A stretch of 36,950 bases of DNA from Gemmatimonadota bacterium. GTDB taxonomy: Bacteria; Gemmatimonadota; Gemmatimonadetes; Longimicrobiales; Gaopeijiaceae. Where the stretch lies: NCBI GenBank assembly GCA_021295835.1, contig JAGWBP010000004.1, positions 1 to 36,950 of the forward strand, read 5' to 3'. Positions 9,135 through 17,198 of this stretch are shown piece after piece. The first letter of the stretch is position 1. Every line of letters begins with the position of its first letter. Below the pieces are notes generated by a model that searched no databases, was not told the DNA's origin, and worked only from the letters and a program-made list of their open reading frames with translations. The translations under genes were made by a program, and so were the position numbers.

Positions 9135-11315
9135 TCATCCCACTCCGAAGAGCTTCGCCCGGTCCCTGTACCGGCGCTCCATCAGGCGACGGAGGAGCTG
9201 GTGCTCCGGTCGCTCCAGCCGCGGATCGGCCTCTACGACGGCACGGGCGCGGGCGCGTGCCGGCCCGACGAGGTCGCTGTCGGTCACCAGGTCGGCGATG
9301 CGCAGTCGCTGACCGTGGCCGTGCTGGTCGGCGCCAAAGAAGTCGCCCTGGCCGCGGATCCGCAGATCCTCGGCCGCTATTTCAAAGCCGTCGGTGGTGC
9401 GGGCGAAGGCCCTGAGCCGCCTGCTCCTCCCTGCCGCCTCCGAGATCGCCACGCATAGCCCGCCCCGCTCTCCCCTCCCGACTCGGCCGCGCAACTGGTG
9501 CAGCTGCGCGAGCCCGAAGCGTTCGGCGTTCTCGATGACCATCACAGTCGCGCCCGCCACGTCGACCCCCACCTCGATCACCGTCGTGGCGACGAGTGCC
9601 CTCACCTTGCCCGCAACGAAGTCGCGCATGATCCGCTCCCGGTCTTCGGCGGCGACCCGGCCGTGGACCAGAGCTATCTTGTGCCCAGCGAGAGCTCCGC
9701 CCCGGAGGCGCTCGAACTCCGCCTCGGCGGCGAGCAGCTCCGCCTTCTCCGACTCCTCGATCAGGGGGTAGACGATGAAGGCCTGCTCGCCCCTCGCCAG
9801 ACGGCGAACGACCTCGTCGAGCACCTGCTCGCGCTCCTCGGGCGACCTGACCCAGGTGGCGACCGGACGGCGGCCAGGGGGGAGATCGTCGATCTGACTG
9901 ATGTCGAGGTCTCCGTGAATGGCCATCGCCAGCGACCTCGGAATCGGGGTGGCCGACATCGCCAGAATATCGGGCGCGGGGTCCCGCTCCCCGAGCGCGA
10001 GGCGCTGGCGCACCCCGAAGCGCTGCTGTTCGTCGATCACCGCGAGGCCGAGCGAATCGAACTCGACCCCCTCCTGGATCAGCGCGTGGGTCCCGACGAC
10101 GATCTGTGCATCGCCGCTCGCAATGCGCCCGAGAGCCGTCCGCCGGCGCTGGGGCGCGGCCGATCCGGTCAGGAGCTCCTCCTCGCAGGGAAGGCCGCGC
10201 AGAAGCTCGCCGATGCGCGCCGCATGCTGCTCGGCCAGGATCGAGGTGGGAACCATCAGCGCCGCCTGGTGCCCTCCCTCGACCGCCAGCAGCATCGCGA
10301 AGAGCGCCACGAGCGTCTTCCCCGATCCCACGTCCCCCTGCAGGAGCCGGTTCATCCGCGTGGGCGAGGCCATGTCGGCGTAGATCTCGCGGAGCACCCG
10401 AACCTGGGCGCCCGTGAGCTCGAAGGGGAGCGAGTCGTGCAGAGCCCGCACCAGCCGATTGGTGCGCACCATGGCGATGCCGGGGATTTCGCGGATCGCG
10501 TGGTCGCGGACCCGGGCATGCAGGAGCTGCAGGAGGAGGAGCTCGTCGTAGGCGAGACGGCGCCGGGCGGGCGCCACGTCGTCGATCGAGCATGGACGGT
10601 GAAGCGCGGCGAGTGCGGCGTCGAGGCGGGGGAGGCCGAGTCCCCTCCGTTCCTGCGGGTCGATCGCATCCTCCTTCCCCGCGTGGCGAAGCAGCCACTC
10701 CAGGTTCTGGGCGAGGATGCGTCTGAGCACCCACTGGGGCACCTCCTTCGACGCCGGATAGGTGACGAAGATCGTGCCTGGGGCAGGGTTGGGAGCTACC
10801 GCCTGTCGATCTGGTGGGTGGGACGTCCTCCCCCGTGGGTGATCCGGTCCTCCTCGGGGGTGACTGGGGGCGGGAGGAACACGATCGGGTCTCCCACTGC
10901 TCCTTCGGTCCAATAGGGCGTGCTCGCGAGGCTGGATCTGGCGGCCTTGGAACGACCTGACCGGTCCGGTGACGAGGATGCGGTCGCCGACTCGAAGCTC
11001 CCGGTCGAGCCACGGCTGTCCCGGCCACGAGCAGGTCAGGGCACCGGTGTCGTCGCGGATGACCACCTGGAAGATGCGGAGGCCCCGCCGGGTGGGAATC
11101 ACCCCCTTGCTCCCGATCTCGCCCACGACGGTCACCTCCATACCGACCTCCGCCGAGGCGAGCGGCGTGATCGTCGAGGCGTCGTCGTAGCGCCTAGGGA
11201 GGTGGTAGAGGAGGTCCCGCGCGGTCAGAATTCCCATCCGCGCCAGCGACTCGGCCCGCCGGGGACCGACGCCCTTCAGGAACTGGACGGGCTTGTCAAG
11301 CTCGAGAAACGTCAC
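9135..11315 (-). CDS. recG: ATP-dependent DNA helicase RecG
   Basis: Branch-migration helicase (726 residues) that remodels stalled forks and Holliday junctions. An N-terminal wedge/OB-fold domain (about residues 55-170) is followed by the SF2 motor: Walker A GDVGSGKT, DEQQRFGV (the family's DEQx box), SATPIPRS, and motif VI HQLRGRVGRGE, then the FFG-type RecG C-terminus (GQGDFFGADQHG). GTG 11315 overlaps the ftsY stop as GTGA. Between about 10797 and 10915, at the end of the wedge domain, the chosen frame has poor codon quality (third-position GC about 52%) and the protein is Arg/Pro-rich and unlike RecG. The +1 frame there has about 78% and reads TEGAVGDPIVFLPPPVTPEE. Two compensating indels, or a divergent insertion, are possible. 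Confidence 0.93.
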   Translation of the reverse strand: MTFLELDKPVQFLKGVGPRRAESLARMGILTARDLLYHLPRRYDDASTITPLASAEVGMEVTVVGEIGSKGVIPTRRGLRIFQVVIRDDTGALTCSWPGQPWLDRELRVGDRILVTGPVRSFQGRQIQPREHALLDRRSSGRPDRVPPAPSHPRGGPDHPRGRTSHPPDRQAVAPNPAPGTIFVTYPASKEVPQWVLRRILAQNLEWLLRHAGKEDAIDPQERRGLGLPRLDAALAALHRPCSIDDVAPARRRLAYDELLLLQLLHARVRDHAIREIPGIAMVRTNRLVRALHDSLPFELTGAQVRVLREIYADMASPTRMNRLLQGDVGSGKTLVALFAMLLAVEGGHQAALMVPTSILAEQHAARIGELLRGLPCEEELLTGSAAPQRRRTALGRIASGDAQIVVGTHALIQEGVEFDSLGLAVIDEQQRFGVRQRLALGERDPAPDILAMSATPIPRSLAMAIHGDLDISQIDDLPPGRRPVATWVRSPEEREQVLDEVVRRLARGEQAFIVYPLIEESEKAELLAAEAEFERLRGGALAGHKIALVHGRVAAEDRERIMRDFVAGKVRALVATTVIEVGVDVAGATVMVIENAERFGLAQLHQLRGRVGRGERGGLCVAISEAAGRSRRLRAFARTTDGFEIAAEDLRIRGQGDFFGADQHGHGQRLRIADLVTDSDLVGPARARARAVVEADPRLERPEHQLLRRLMERRYRDRAKLFGVG

Positions 11316-12217
11316 GAATCGTCCGTCGGCGTCCCATCTGCCACCGCACGGGCGAAGGCTCCGGGGTCGAAGAGCTCCAGGTCGGCCAACCCCTCGCCCA
11401 CACCGACGTAGCGCACCGGAATTCCGACCTCCTGCCTGATTGCAACCACCACGCCTCCCCTCGCTGTCGAGTCCATCTTGGCGGCGACGACCCCCGTTGG
11501 CTCGACGAATCTGGAGAATTCGCGCGCCTGCGCCACGGCGTTCTGTCCGACGGTGGCGTCGATCACCAGGAGCGTCTCGTGGGGGGCGGCTTCGTGCCGG
11601 GTGCCGAGTACGCGCCGGATCTTGGCGAGCTGCTCCATGAGACCGCCGCTCGTGTGGAGCCTCCCGGCCGTGTCGACGAGAAGGTGGTCGGCGCCGTGCG
11701 CGCGGGCCGAGTCCAGGGCGTCGAAGGCCACTGCGGCCGGGTCTCCGCCCGGCTCTCCCCGCACGCAGTGGGCACCGGCCGGCTCCACCAGGCGCATCAG
11801 CTGCTCGGCGGCTGCGGCCCTGTGGGTGTCGGCGGCCGCCACGACCACGCCATGGCCCTCCGCGGCCAGACGGTGGGCGAGCCTCGCTACCGTGGTCGTC
11901 TTCCCGACGCCGTTCACCCCCACCACCATGCAGACCGTTGGGGGGATTGCGGCCGAGGCGAGCTCGCGCGGTCCCTCTCCCGCAAAGATCTCGGAGATCT
12001 CTCCGGCGAGGATCCGCCCCAGGTCGACGCCGCCGCGCGCGCCGTCCCTCCTGGCCGCCCTCTCCACCGCGCTCCGCAGGCGCGAGCTCGCCCGCACTCC
12101 GAAGTCGGCCGCGATTAGCCGTTCCTCGATCTCGTCGAGCGCCTCCTCGTCGACCTCGCCAGCCAGCCGGGGCGCCAGACGCGCGAGCGCCCTCCGCCAG
12201 ACGGCACCCGCCCTCAC
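11312..12217 (-). CDS. ftsY: Signal recognition particle receptor FtsY
   Basis: SRP-receptor GTPase (301 residues) that delivers ribosome-nascent chains to the membrane translocon. It consists only of the NG domain: the N four-helix bundle (about residues 5-85, DEEALDEIEERLIAADFG) and the G domain with GVNGVGKTTT, ADTHRAAAAEQL, VDTAGR and KMDSTARGGV. The variable acidic A domain of E. coli FtsY is absent, as in many phyla. The usual DTFRAAA box has histidine instead of phenylalanine, and TKxD reads AKMD. GTG 12217 overlaps the M23 gene stop (GTGA), and the stop overlaps recG (GTGA), making a tight three-gene unit. Confidence 0.94.
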   Translation of the reverse strand: MRAGAVWRRALARLAPRLAGEVDEEALDEIEERLIAADFGVRASSRLRSAVERAARRDGARGGVDLGRILAGEISEIFAGEGPRELASAAIPPTVCMVVGVNGVGKTTTVARLAHRLAAEGHGVVVAAADTHRAAAAEQLMRLVEPAGAHCVRGEPGGDPAAVAFDALDSARAHGADHLLVDTAGRLHTSGGLMEQLAKIRRVLGTRHEAAPHETLLVIDATVGQNAVAQAREFSRFVEPTGVVAAKMDSTARGGVVVAIRQEVGIPVRYVGVGEGLADLELFDPGAFARAVADGTPTDDS

Positions 12218-13530
12218 CGGCTGGTGCTGGCCAGACGGGAGCGTGCCAACTGCGGGCCGGGCCTGGGTGGCAGGATCGCCAGGCGGTCGTCCCGCTCCCG
12301 CTCCCAGCGCTCGAGGTCGGCGGCGGGCACCGGGTCGCCAGCGGGCAGGTCCACATTCAGCGGATCGACCGGACGCCCCCCCCGGTGGAGCTCGTAGTGC
12401 AGGTGGGGGCCGGTCGCCAGCCCCGTCATCCCCACGTACCCGATCACCTGCCCCTGCGCAACGGCGGACCCGACGGCGGTCCCCTTCGCCCACCGGCTCA
12501 TGTGCGCATAGCGGGTACGGTAGCCGTTGGCGTGGCGCAGGTCGACGACCCGCCCGTAGCTCCGGCTCACGCCCCGCCGCACGACCACGCCCTTGGCGGT
12601 GGCCTGAATCGGCGACCCCTGCCGGGCCGCGTAGTCGACGCCGTGGTGCGCCCGCCAGGTGCGGAGCACCGGATGGAAGCGGCGCGACTGAAAGCGCGAG
12701 GAGATGTAGGCCAGGCGGAGCGGCTTCTTGAGGAATGCCCGCCGCGTGGACTCTCCCTCCATGTCGTACCACCCTCCCTGGTCGTCGCCGGTGGGGGCGA
12801 ACCAGAGGGCGTGCAGCGCGCTCCCGGAGACCGAGAGCTCGGCCGCCAGGAGTGTGCCGGAGTGCGTGCTGCCGTCGGGCCTCCGGTTCAGCTCGAAGGC
12901 GAAGCGGAAGGTGTCGCTGGCACGCAACTGCCGCGAGAAGTCGATCCGCCACTGGAATGCCTGGTCGAGACGCCACACCAGGCGCTCGCGGTCCGGGATG
13001 TCGGCGAGATCGGGGAGATTCACCACCGCCGACCAGAGGCTGTTCTCGATCCGACCGGCGGCGACCACCGTGTCCACCGCTAGCGCCGTCACCCGGATCG
13101 AGGAGCTCCAGCGACCCTCGCCCTCGGCGGGCTCGATCACGACGGTGGTGTCGGGTCCCGTCCACACCTCGACGCCGACGAGCCGCTCGGGCACCCTCGT
13201 CCAGCGGGCACTCACCCTGGTGCCCGGCCGCAGTCGTCTCGCGTCGGCCTGCTCGCCGAAGGCCGCCAGCAGAGCGCGGTGGTCGCCCACCCCCACCCCC
13301 GCGGACAAGAGCGCCTCGCCCAGATTCGTCCCCGGCGCGAGCTCCCGCACCTCGATCCGGTCCGGCGGGCGCGCGAGGACGGGGTGGAGCGCTTCCACCT
13401 CGGGGATCCGCTCGCACGCCCCCACTGCCCCCGCCGCGGCGACGGCGAGACCCCAGCCGCCACCTGCCCGCGCGAAACGGGCTCCGGTGGGCGACAACCG
13501 CCCGCCCCGCTCAGCCGCGCGCCTTGTCAT
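12214..13530 (-). CDS. M23 (LytM) family peptidase, predicted lipoprotein
   Basis: A 438-residue exported protein with a C-terminal LytM/M23 zinc-endopeptidase domain at about residues 290-390. The zinc and catalytic histidines are visible in HHGVDYAA, RYAHMSRW and GPHLHYEL, so it looks active and is not a degenerate EnvC-like activator. The N-terminus has a long arginine-rich start, a hydrophobic segment and a lipobox-like AVGAC near residue 39, suggesting lipidation. Residues 60-280 hold a M23-associated region (ELAPGTNLGEALLSAGV and so on) like the OapA/LysM-type modules of MepM-like enzymes. The expected role is cleavage of peptidoglycan cross-links. ATG 13530 has no Shine-Dalgarno, and a hairpin lies just upstream. 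It leads the ftsY-recG operon behind the tandem-dyad promoter. Confidence 0.88.
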   Translation of the reverse strand: MTRRAAERGGRLSPTGARFARAGGGWGLAVAAAGAVGACERIPEVEALHPVLARPPDRIEVRELAPGTNLGEALLSAGVGVGDHRALLAAFGEQADARRLRPGTRVSARWTRVPERLVGVEVWTGPDTTVVIEPAEGEGRWSSSIRVTALAVDTVVAAGRIENSLWSAVVNLPDLADIPDRERLVWRLDQAFQWRIDFSRQLRASDTFRFAFELNRRPDGSTHSGTLLAAELSVSGSALHALWFAPTGDDQGGWYDMEGESTRRAFLKKPLRLAYISSRFQSRRFHPVLRTWRAHHGVDYAARQGSPIQATAKGVVVRRGVSRSYGRVVDLRHANGYRTRYAHMSRWAKGTAVGSAVAQGQVIGYVGMTGLATGPHLHYELHRGGRPVDPLNVDLPAGDPVPAADLERWERERDDRLAILPPRPGPQLARSRLASTSR

Positions 13531-13535
13531 CGGCT

Positions 13536-13550
13536 GGTAGCAGCGCTACC
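13536..13550 (-). promoter_or_regulatory. Hairpin next to the M23 gene start codon
   Basis: GGTAGC, a three-base loop, and GCTACC form a perfect six-pair stem ending five bases before ATG 13530, where a Shine-Dalgarno would be expected. It could modulate translation initiation; this is inference. Confidence 0.35.
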
Positions 13551-13552
13551 GA

Positions 13553-13659
13553 CCCAAGGAGCAACGCAGAGCGAAGCCACGGGTAGGGGCACTGTAAACC
13601 ATGGATTACATATTGTAAAGCATACATTACAGTGCAGCGCCGCTCGAATGCCGCGGGAG
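13553..13659. repeat. Intergenic cassette, copy 1 of 2
   Basis: This 143-base gap (13531-13673) shares several blocks with 30292-30433: CCCAAGG-AGCAACGCAGA (from 13553), GGCACTGTAAAC plus both dyads, and, farther out, CTCGAATGCCGCGGGAG (13643-13659; 15 of 17 bases shared). The blocks are in the same order and orientation; copy 2 is 33 bases longer between the dyads and the last block. Immediately after the ftsZ stop the minus strand has a short GGAG-TTAG-CTCC stem without a T-run, so no convincing terminator is seen. Confidence 0.7.
13591..13634 (-). promoter_or_regulatory. Tandem-dyad promoter/operator before the M23-ftsY-recG operon
   Basis: Two 18-bp dyads, TGTAAACCATGGATTACA (13593-13610) and TGTAAAGCATACATTACA (13614-13631), lie 21 bp apart. 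CACTGTAA and TTACAGTG frame the whole element (13590-13634). On the minus strand TTTACA (13619-13614) and TACAGT (13596-13591) with a 17-base spacer form a good sigma70-type promoter built into the dyads, predicting a start near 13584 and a leader of about 54 bases. A dimeric regulator bound here would block the promoter. The same cassette precedes mraZ at 30332-30373. Confidence 0.72.
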
Positions 13660-13673
13660 CTATGTCCACGGAG

Positions 13674-15035
13674 CTAACTCCTCCGAATGAAGGTAGGCAG
13701 CTCCATCTCGCTCGGACGACTGGCGTTGATCGGAGACCTGTGGCTTCCGCCAAGCGATGGACGCACCACACCCCTCCCCGACAGTCTCGACGGCCTGCTG
13801 TCCGGGGCCGGACGCGGCGTCTCGGGAGCGGTGGACGCATCCGCCCCAGGGCGGCTCCGCAGGCTGAGCCTCGGCGCGGGACCGTACGTCGGCGCCAGAT
13901 GCGCCCCCCCCACAATCGGCGAGCGGCTGCCCCCCACCGCCTCGTGGCGCACGGCAATCGACTCCTCCCCGGCCTCGCCGGCCTCGGTCTCGGCTCGCTC
14001 CTCGCGCCTGCGGGAGGCGAGCGACGCCACGCGAGCGGAGAGCGACCCCTCCTCCAGGCGCGCATCCTCTTCGCGTCCAAGCTGGAACCCGGTCGCGATG
14101 AGGGTCACCCTCACCTCGCCTTCGAACGCCGGGTCGTGCACAGTGCCGAAGATGATCTCGGCGTCGTCCCCCGCCGCCTCCTGGATCGTGCACGAGATGC
14201 ACGTCACCTCGTCGATCGTCAGGTCGTCCCCGCCGGTGATGTTCAGGAGGATCCCCTGCGCGCCGTGAATCGAGATGTTGTCCAGGAGCGGCGACTCGAT
14301 CGCCTCGCTGGCGGCGAGGAGTGCGCGCTCCTCGCCTCGACCGATCCCGGTGCCGAGAAGCGCGGCTCCGCACGACGCCATGATGGTGCGCACATCCGCG
14401 AAGTCCACATTCACTTCGCCGTTCACGCGGATCAGGTCGCTGATCCCCTTCGTGGCTTGCAGCAGCACCTCGTCGGCGTGCTTGAGCGCCTCCCGGAAGG
14501 AGGTGCCGGGCCCCACGACCTTGAGGAGCTGCTCGTTCGGCACCTCGATCACGGTGTCGACCCTGCTGCTCAGCTCCTCGATCCCCTGCTCGGCCTGCCG
14601 CAGGCGCTTTCTCCCCTCGAAGTGGAAGGGACGCGTCACGACCGCGATCACAAGGGCGCCCAGCTCCCGAGCCATCTCGCCGATCACCGGAGCGGCTCCG
14701 GTCCCCGTCCCGCCCCCCATGCCGGCGGCGATGAATACCAGGTCCGCGCCCTCCAGCACGCTGCGGACGTCTTCGCAGTTCTCGGCGATCGCCTGGCGCC
14801 CCACGCCCGGACGAGCGCCCGCGCCGAGCCCCTGGGTCAGACGCTTCCCGATCTGGATGGTGTTGGGCGCCCGGGAGATGGCGAGCGCCTGGGCGTCGGT
14901 GTTGGCTGAGATGAACTCGACACCCTCCAGCTCCTCGTCGATCATCCGGTTGACAGCGTTGCCACCCGCGCCGCCAACGCCGATGACGCGCATCACTGCG
15001 CGGTTCCGCGGGACTTCGTCGAGCTCGAAGATCAT
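13674..15035 (-). CDS. ftsZ: Cell division GTPase FtsZ
   Basis: Tubulin-like GTPase that forms the Z-ring (453 residues). From ATG 15035, the G-box GGGTGTG is at residues 107-113, the nucleotide-binding GVGGAGGNA is near 19-27, and the T7 catalytic loop NVDFAD is at 209-214. The globular core ends near 320. A long charged and proline-rich linker then leads to the C-terminal peptide ELPTFIRRS, the FtsA-binding site. ATG 15035 is preceded by AAGGAGAG at good spacing; an in-frame ATG at 15053, preceded by GAGGAG, would add MQGESN. It is the last gene of the dcw unit, separated from ftsA by about 130 bases. Confidence 0.97.
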   Translation of the reverse strand: MIFELDEVPRNRAVMRVIGVGGAGGNAVNRMIDEELEGVEFISANTDAQALAISRAPNTIQIGKRLTQGLGAGARPGVGRQAIAENCEDVRSVLEGADLVFIAAGMGGGTGTGAAPVIGEMARELGALVIAVVTRPFHFEGRKRLRQAEQGIEELSSRVDTVIEVPNEQLLKVVGPGTSFREALKHADEVLLQATKGISDLIRVNGEVNVDFADVRTIMASCGAALLGTGIGRGEERALLAASEAIESPLLDNISIHGAQGILLNITGGDDLTIDEVTCISCTIQEAAGDDAEIIFGTVHDPAFEGEVRVTLIATGFQLGREEDARLEEGSLSARVASLASRRREERAETEAGEAGEESIAVRHEAVGGSRSPIVGGAHLAPTYGPAPRLSLRSRPGADASTAPETPRPAPDSRPSRLSGRGVVRPSLGGSHRSPINASRPSEMELPTFIRRS

Positions 15036-15053
15036 ATTGCTCTCTCCTTGCAT

Positions 15054-15165
15054 GGTTGCATCTCCTCATATCCTTGCACCCCCTGTTCCGGTAGGGTGCG
15101 GCAATAGCCGAAGGGGGATCGCCGCGCGCTCCCCAGCGTATTCGTCTTTCTCCTCGAAGTCATGA
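15054..15165 (-). promoter_or_regulatory. ftsA-ftsZ gap with possible leader hairpin
   Basis: This is the only sizeable gap inside the dcw operon after rsmH. On the minus strand GCACCC (15099-15094) and GGGTGC (15081-15076) can pair around a 12-base loop about 40 bases before the FtsZ start. Two purine-rich ribosome-binding sites follow. An extra ftsZ promoter is plausible, as ftsZ often has its own, but I find no convincing -35/-10 pair. Confidence 0.3.
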
Positions 15166-16392
15166 TCAGAAGAACTCCCTGATCCACGCCCCCACCCTGG
15201 CGGCCACTCCAGAGCCGGCCGTGGTGGCGCCGCTTCCAGTCTCGCCGTAGTAGTCGGCGCCGATGAGCGCCAGCCCGGTGGCCGTTGCGAAGCCGGGGTG
15301 TCCCAGCCGGTCGACGAGCCCCGAGATGTCCGTCCCCACCGTCCCCACCCGGATCGGGACCGTCATCGACCTGCCCGCCACCTCGTCGATCCCAGGGGTG
15401 ACGGCCACTCCGCCCGTAACGACGACCCCCGAGCCGAGGGTGCTCGTCGGCGCTACCACGTCATCCAGCTTGCGCCCGATCTGCAGGAAGATGTGCTCCA
15501 GGCGCTCCTCGATGAGCTGCGCCACGAACTCGCCCGCCACCTCGCGGCCACTGCCGTTCCCGGAGTCCAGGCGAATGGTCTCCCGCGTCGCGATGGCGCG
15601 GCTGCCGGCCGCGAACCGCTCCTTGATCCGGCGAGCCTCGGCGAATGGGACCGAGAGGCCGCGGATGAGCTCGCTGGTCACCGTGTTGCCGCCGTAGGGT
15701 AGGACTTCGAGGTGCTGAATCCGGCCCTCGAAGTGGACCGCGATGCCAGTCGTGGTGCCGCCCATGTCGACCGTCGCCACCCCCAGCTCCATCTCGTCCT
15801 CGGAGAGCACGGCCCGCGAGGCGGCGATAGGCTCCAGCACGATGTCCTGCACCCGGTACCCCGCCCGTTCCACGGCGCGGATCACATTGCCGAGCGTCGC
15901 CCCGCATCCTGTGACGAGGTAGAGCTGGGTCTCGAGGCGCGTTCCGGCCATCCCCACCGGGTCCTTCACGCCGGGCTGGTTGTCGACGATGTAGTGCTGC
16001 GGGAAGGCGTGCAGCAGCTCCCTGCCCCGCGCCGCCGGCACCGCCCGTGCCACCGCGTGAACGCGCTTCACGTCGCGGGGGTGCACCTCCTCGCCCGCGA
16101 CCGCCACCACGCCTACCGACCGGGTCGCTTCGAGATGGTCGCCCGACACGCCCACGTACACCCGGTCGATGCGCAGCCCGGCCATCAGCTCGGCCTCCTG
16201 GATAGCACGCCGGATCGTTCGGGCGGCCTCTTCCAGATCGGTGACCGAATCGTGGCGGACCCCTGCCGTCGGGGTGCACCCGACCCCGAGCACCCTCAGC
16301 ACGGGGGTGTTGAGCTCGCGCACGTACTCGCCGATCACGGCGCGGGTGTAGGTGGACCCGACGTCGAGGCCGGTGAGGAGGACCTGGCTCAT
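15166..16392 (-). CDS. ftsA: Cell division protein FtsA
   Basis: Actin-like ATPase (408 residues) that anchors FtsZ to the membrane and recruits later division proteins. The phosphate-binding segments are TGLDVGSTYTRAVIGEY at the N-terminus and ATVDMGGTTTGIAV near residue 205. The 1C domain lies between them (SHS2 fold, about residues 80-165), and the protein ends in an amphipathic helix VAARVGAWIREFF, the membrane-targeting sequence. ATG 16392 overlaps the ftsQ stop (ATGA). Length and order are standard for the family. Confidence 0.96.
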   Translation of the reverse strand: MSQVLLTGLDVGSTYTRAVIGEYVRELNTPVLRVLGVGCTPTAGVRHDSVTDLEEAARTIRRAIQEAELMAGLRIDRVYVGVSGDHLEATRSVGVVAVAGEEVHPRDVKRVHAVARAVPAARGRELLHAFPQHYIVDNQPGVKDPVGMAGTRLETQLYLVTGCGATLGNVIRAVERAGYRVQDIVLEPIAASRAVLSEDEMELGVATVDMGGTTTGIAVHFEGRIQHLEVLPYGGNTVTSELIRGLSVPFAEARRIKERFAAGSRAIATRETIRLDSGNGSGREVAGEFVAQLIEERLEHIFLQIGRKLDDVVAPTSTLGSGVVVTGGVAVTPGIDEVAGRSMTVPIRVGTVGTDISGLVDRLGHPGFATATGLALIGADYYGETGSGATTAGSGVAARVGAWIREFF

Positions 16393-17198
16393 CGGGCGGA
16401 CCCGTCGTCCTCGGTGGGCGGCCTGGGGGTGGTCCTGACCACCACCTGGTCGGCAAAGCGGAGGTCGATCTCGGTTGCGGTGCGGGCGGGGAAGCGGGCG
16501 TGCGCGTCGTTCATCACGACGACGGCCTTGAGCAGGCGCCCTTCCGGGAGGGGAGGGGTGTAGCGAACCCTCAGTCCCTCGTCGCCGAGGAGGAGGGTGG
16601 CGTCGGAGCCGACCAGACGGGCCTCGGAGACGACCGAGAGCACCTCGGGGGCCATCTCGCCAAGCTGGTGCAGGTCGCGAGCGAGCGTCCTCATGGCTGT
16701 CCGGGCGTCGGTGCCCGCGGCGCCTTCGGCCGCATTCGTCCCGTCCAGGGCCGAGATCAGCGGCAGGTCGAGGAGCGGCACTCGGGGGTCGATCGGGAGC
16801 ACGGTGCCACTCGCGTCCACCGGTTCGACGAGCGGCGAGGCGACCAGTGCGATCGGTACCGCCTCCTCGATCGCGATCACCAGTGTGGAGGGGGGCGACC
16901 GCTCGACGCGCGCACCGGCGACAAGTGGGTGCCGCTCGAGCCGCTCCTCCAGCAGGGCGGGGCTCGTCCAGACCGAGGTGGTTGAGTCCACGTCGGCCGC
17001 CTCCCACACCATCTCGACGGTGAGGCGCCGGATCCCGGTCGCCTCGATCGTCTGGACGCGAAAGAGCTTCAGCTCCGGGAGCGCCCGCACTCCGGTGTAT
17101 CCGAGCGATCCGGCGACCGCGAGGAGCGAGCCCCACCGCAGGGCGCGGCCCCGGAGGCGGCGTCTCGCCAGGCGTCGGCCGAGGGGTACGCGCCTCAT
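16389..17198 (-). CDS. ftsQ: Cell division protein FtsQ/DivIB
   Basis: Bitopic division protein (269 residues) linking the cytoplasmic ring to the FtsWI synthase through FtsL and FtsB. A basic cytoplasmic start (MRRVPLGRRLARRRLRGR) is followed by one membrane segment at about residues 22-38 and a POTRA domain (LFRVQTIEATGIRRLTVEMV, about 45-115). The FtsQ domain then contains LVEPVDASGTVLPID. ATG 17198 overlaps the murC stop, and the end overlaps ftsA. Primary sequence is weakly conserved in this family, so the call rests on architecture and position. Confidence 0.9.
   Translation of the reverse strand: MRRVPLGRRLARRRLRGRALRWGSLLAVAGSLGYTGVRALPELKLFRVQTIEATGIRRLTVEMVWEAADVDSTTSVWTSPALLEERLERHPLVAGARVERSPPSTLVIAIEEAVPIALVASPLVEPVDASGTVLPIDPRVPLLDLPLISALDGTNAAEGAAGTDARTAMRTLARDLHQLGEMAPEVLSVVSEARLVGSDATLLLGDEGLRVRYTPPLPEGRLLKAVVVMNDAHARFPARTATEIDLRFADQVVVRTTPRPPTEDDGSAR

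Noticed and set aside
13590..13634. Tandem dyads as a toxin-antitoxin operator
   Set aside because: The TGTAA/TTACA dyad form would fit an autoregulated antitoxin, but no small antitoxin or toxin gene lies beside either copy; the downstream genes are mraZ and an M23 peptidase.
13660..13676. Terminator directly after ftsZ
   Set aside because: Only a four-pair GGAG/CTCC stem including the stop codon and no T-run; too weak to call.
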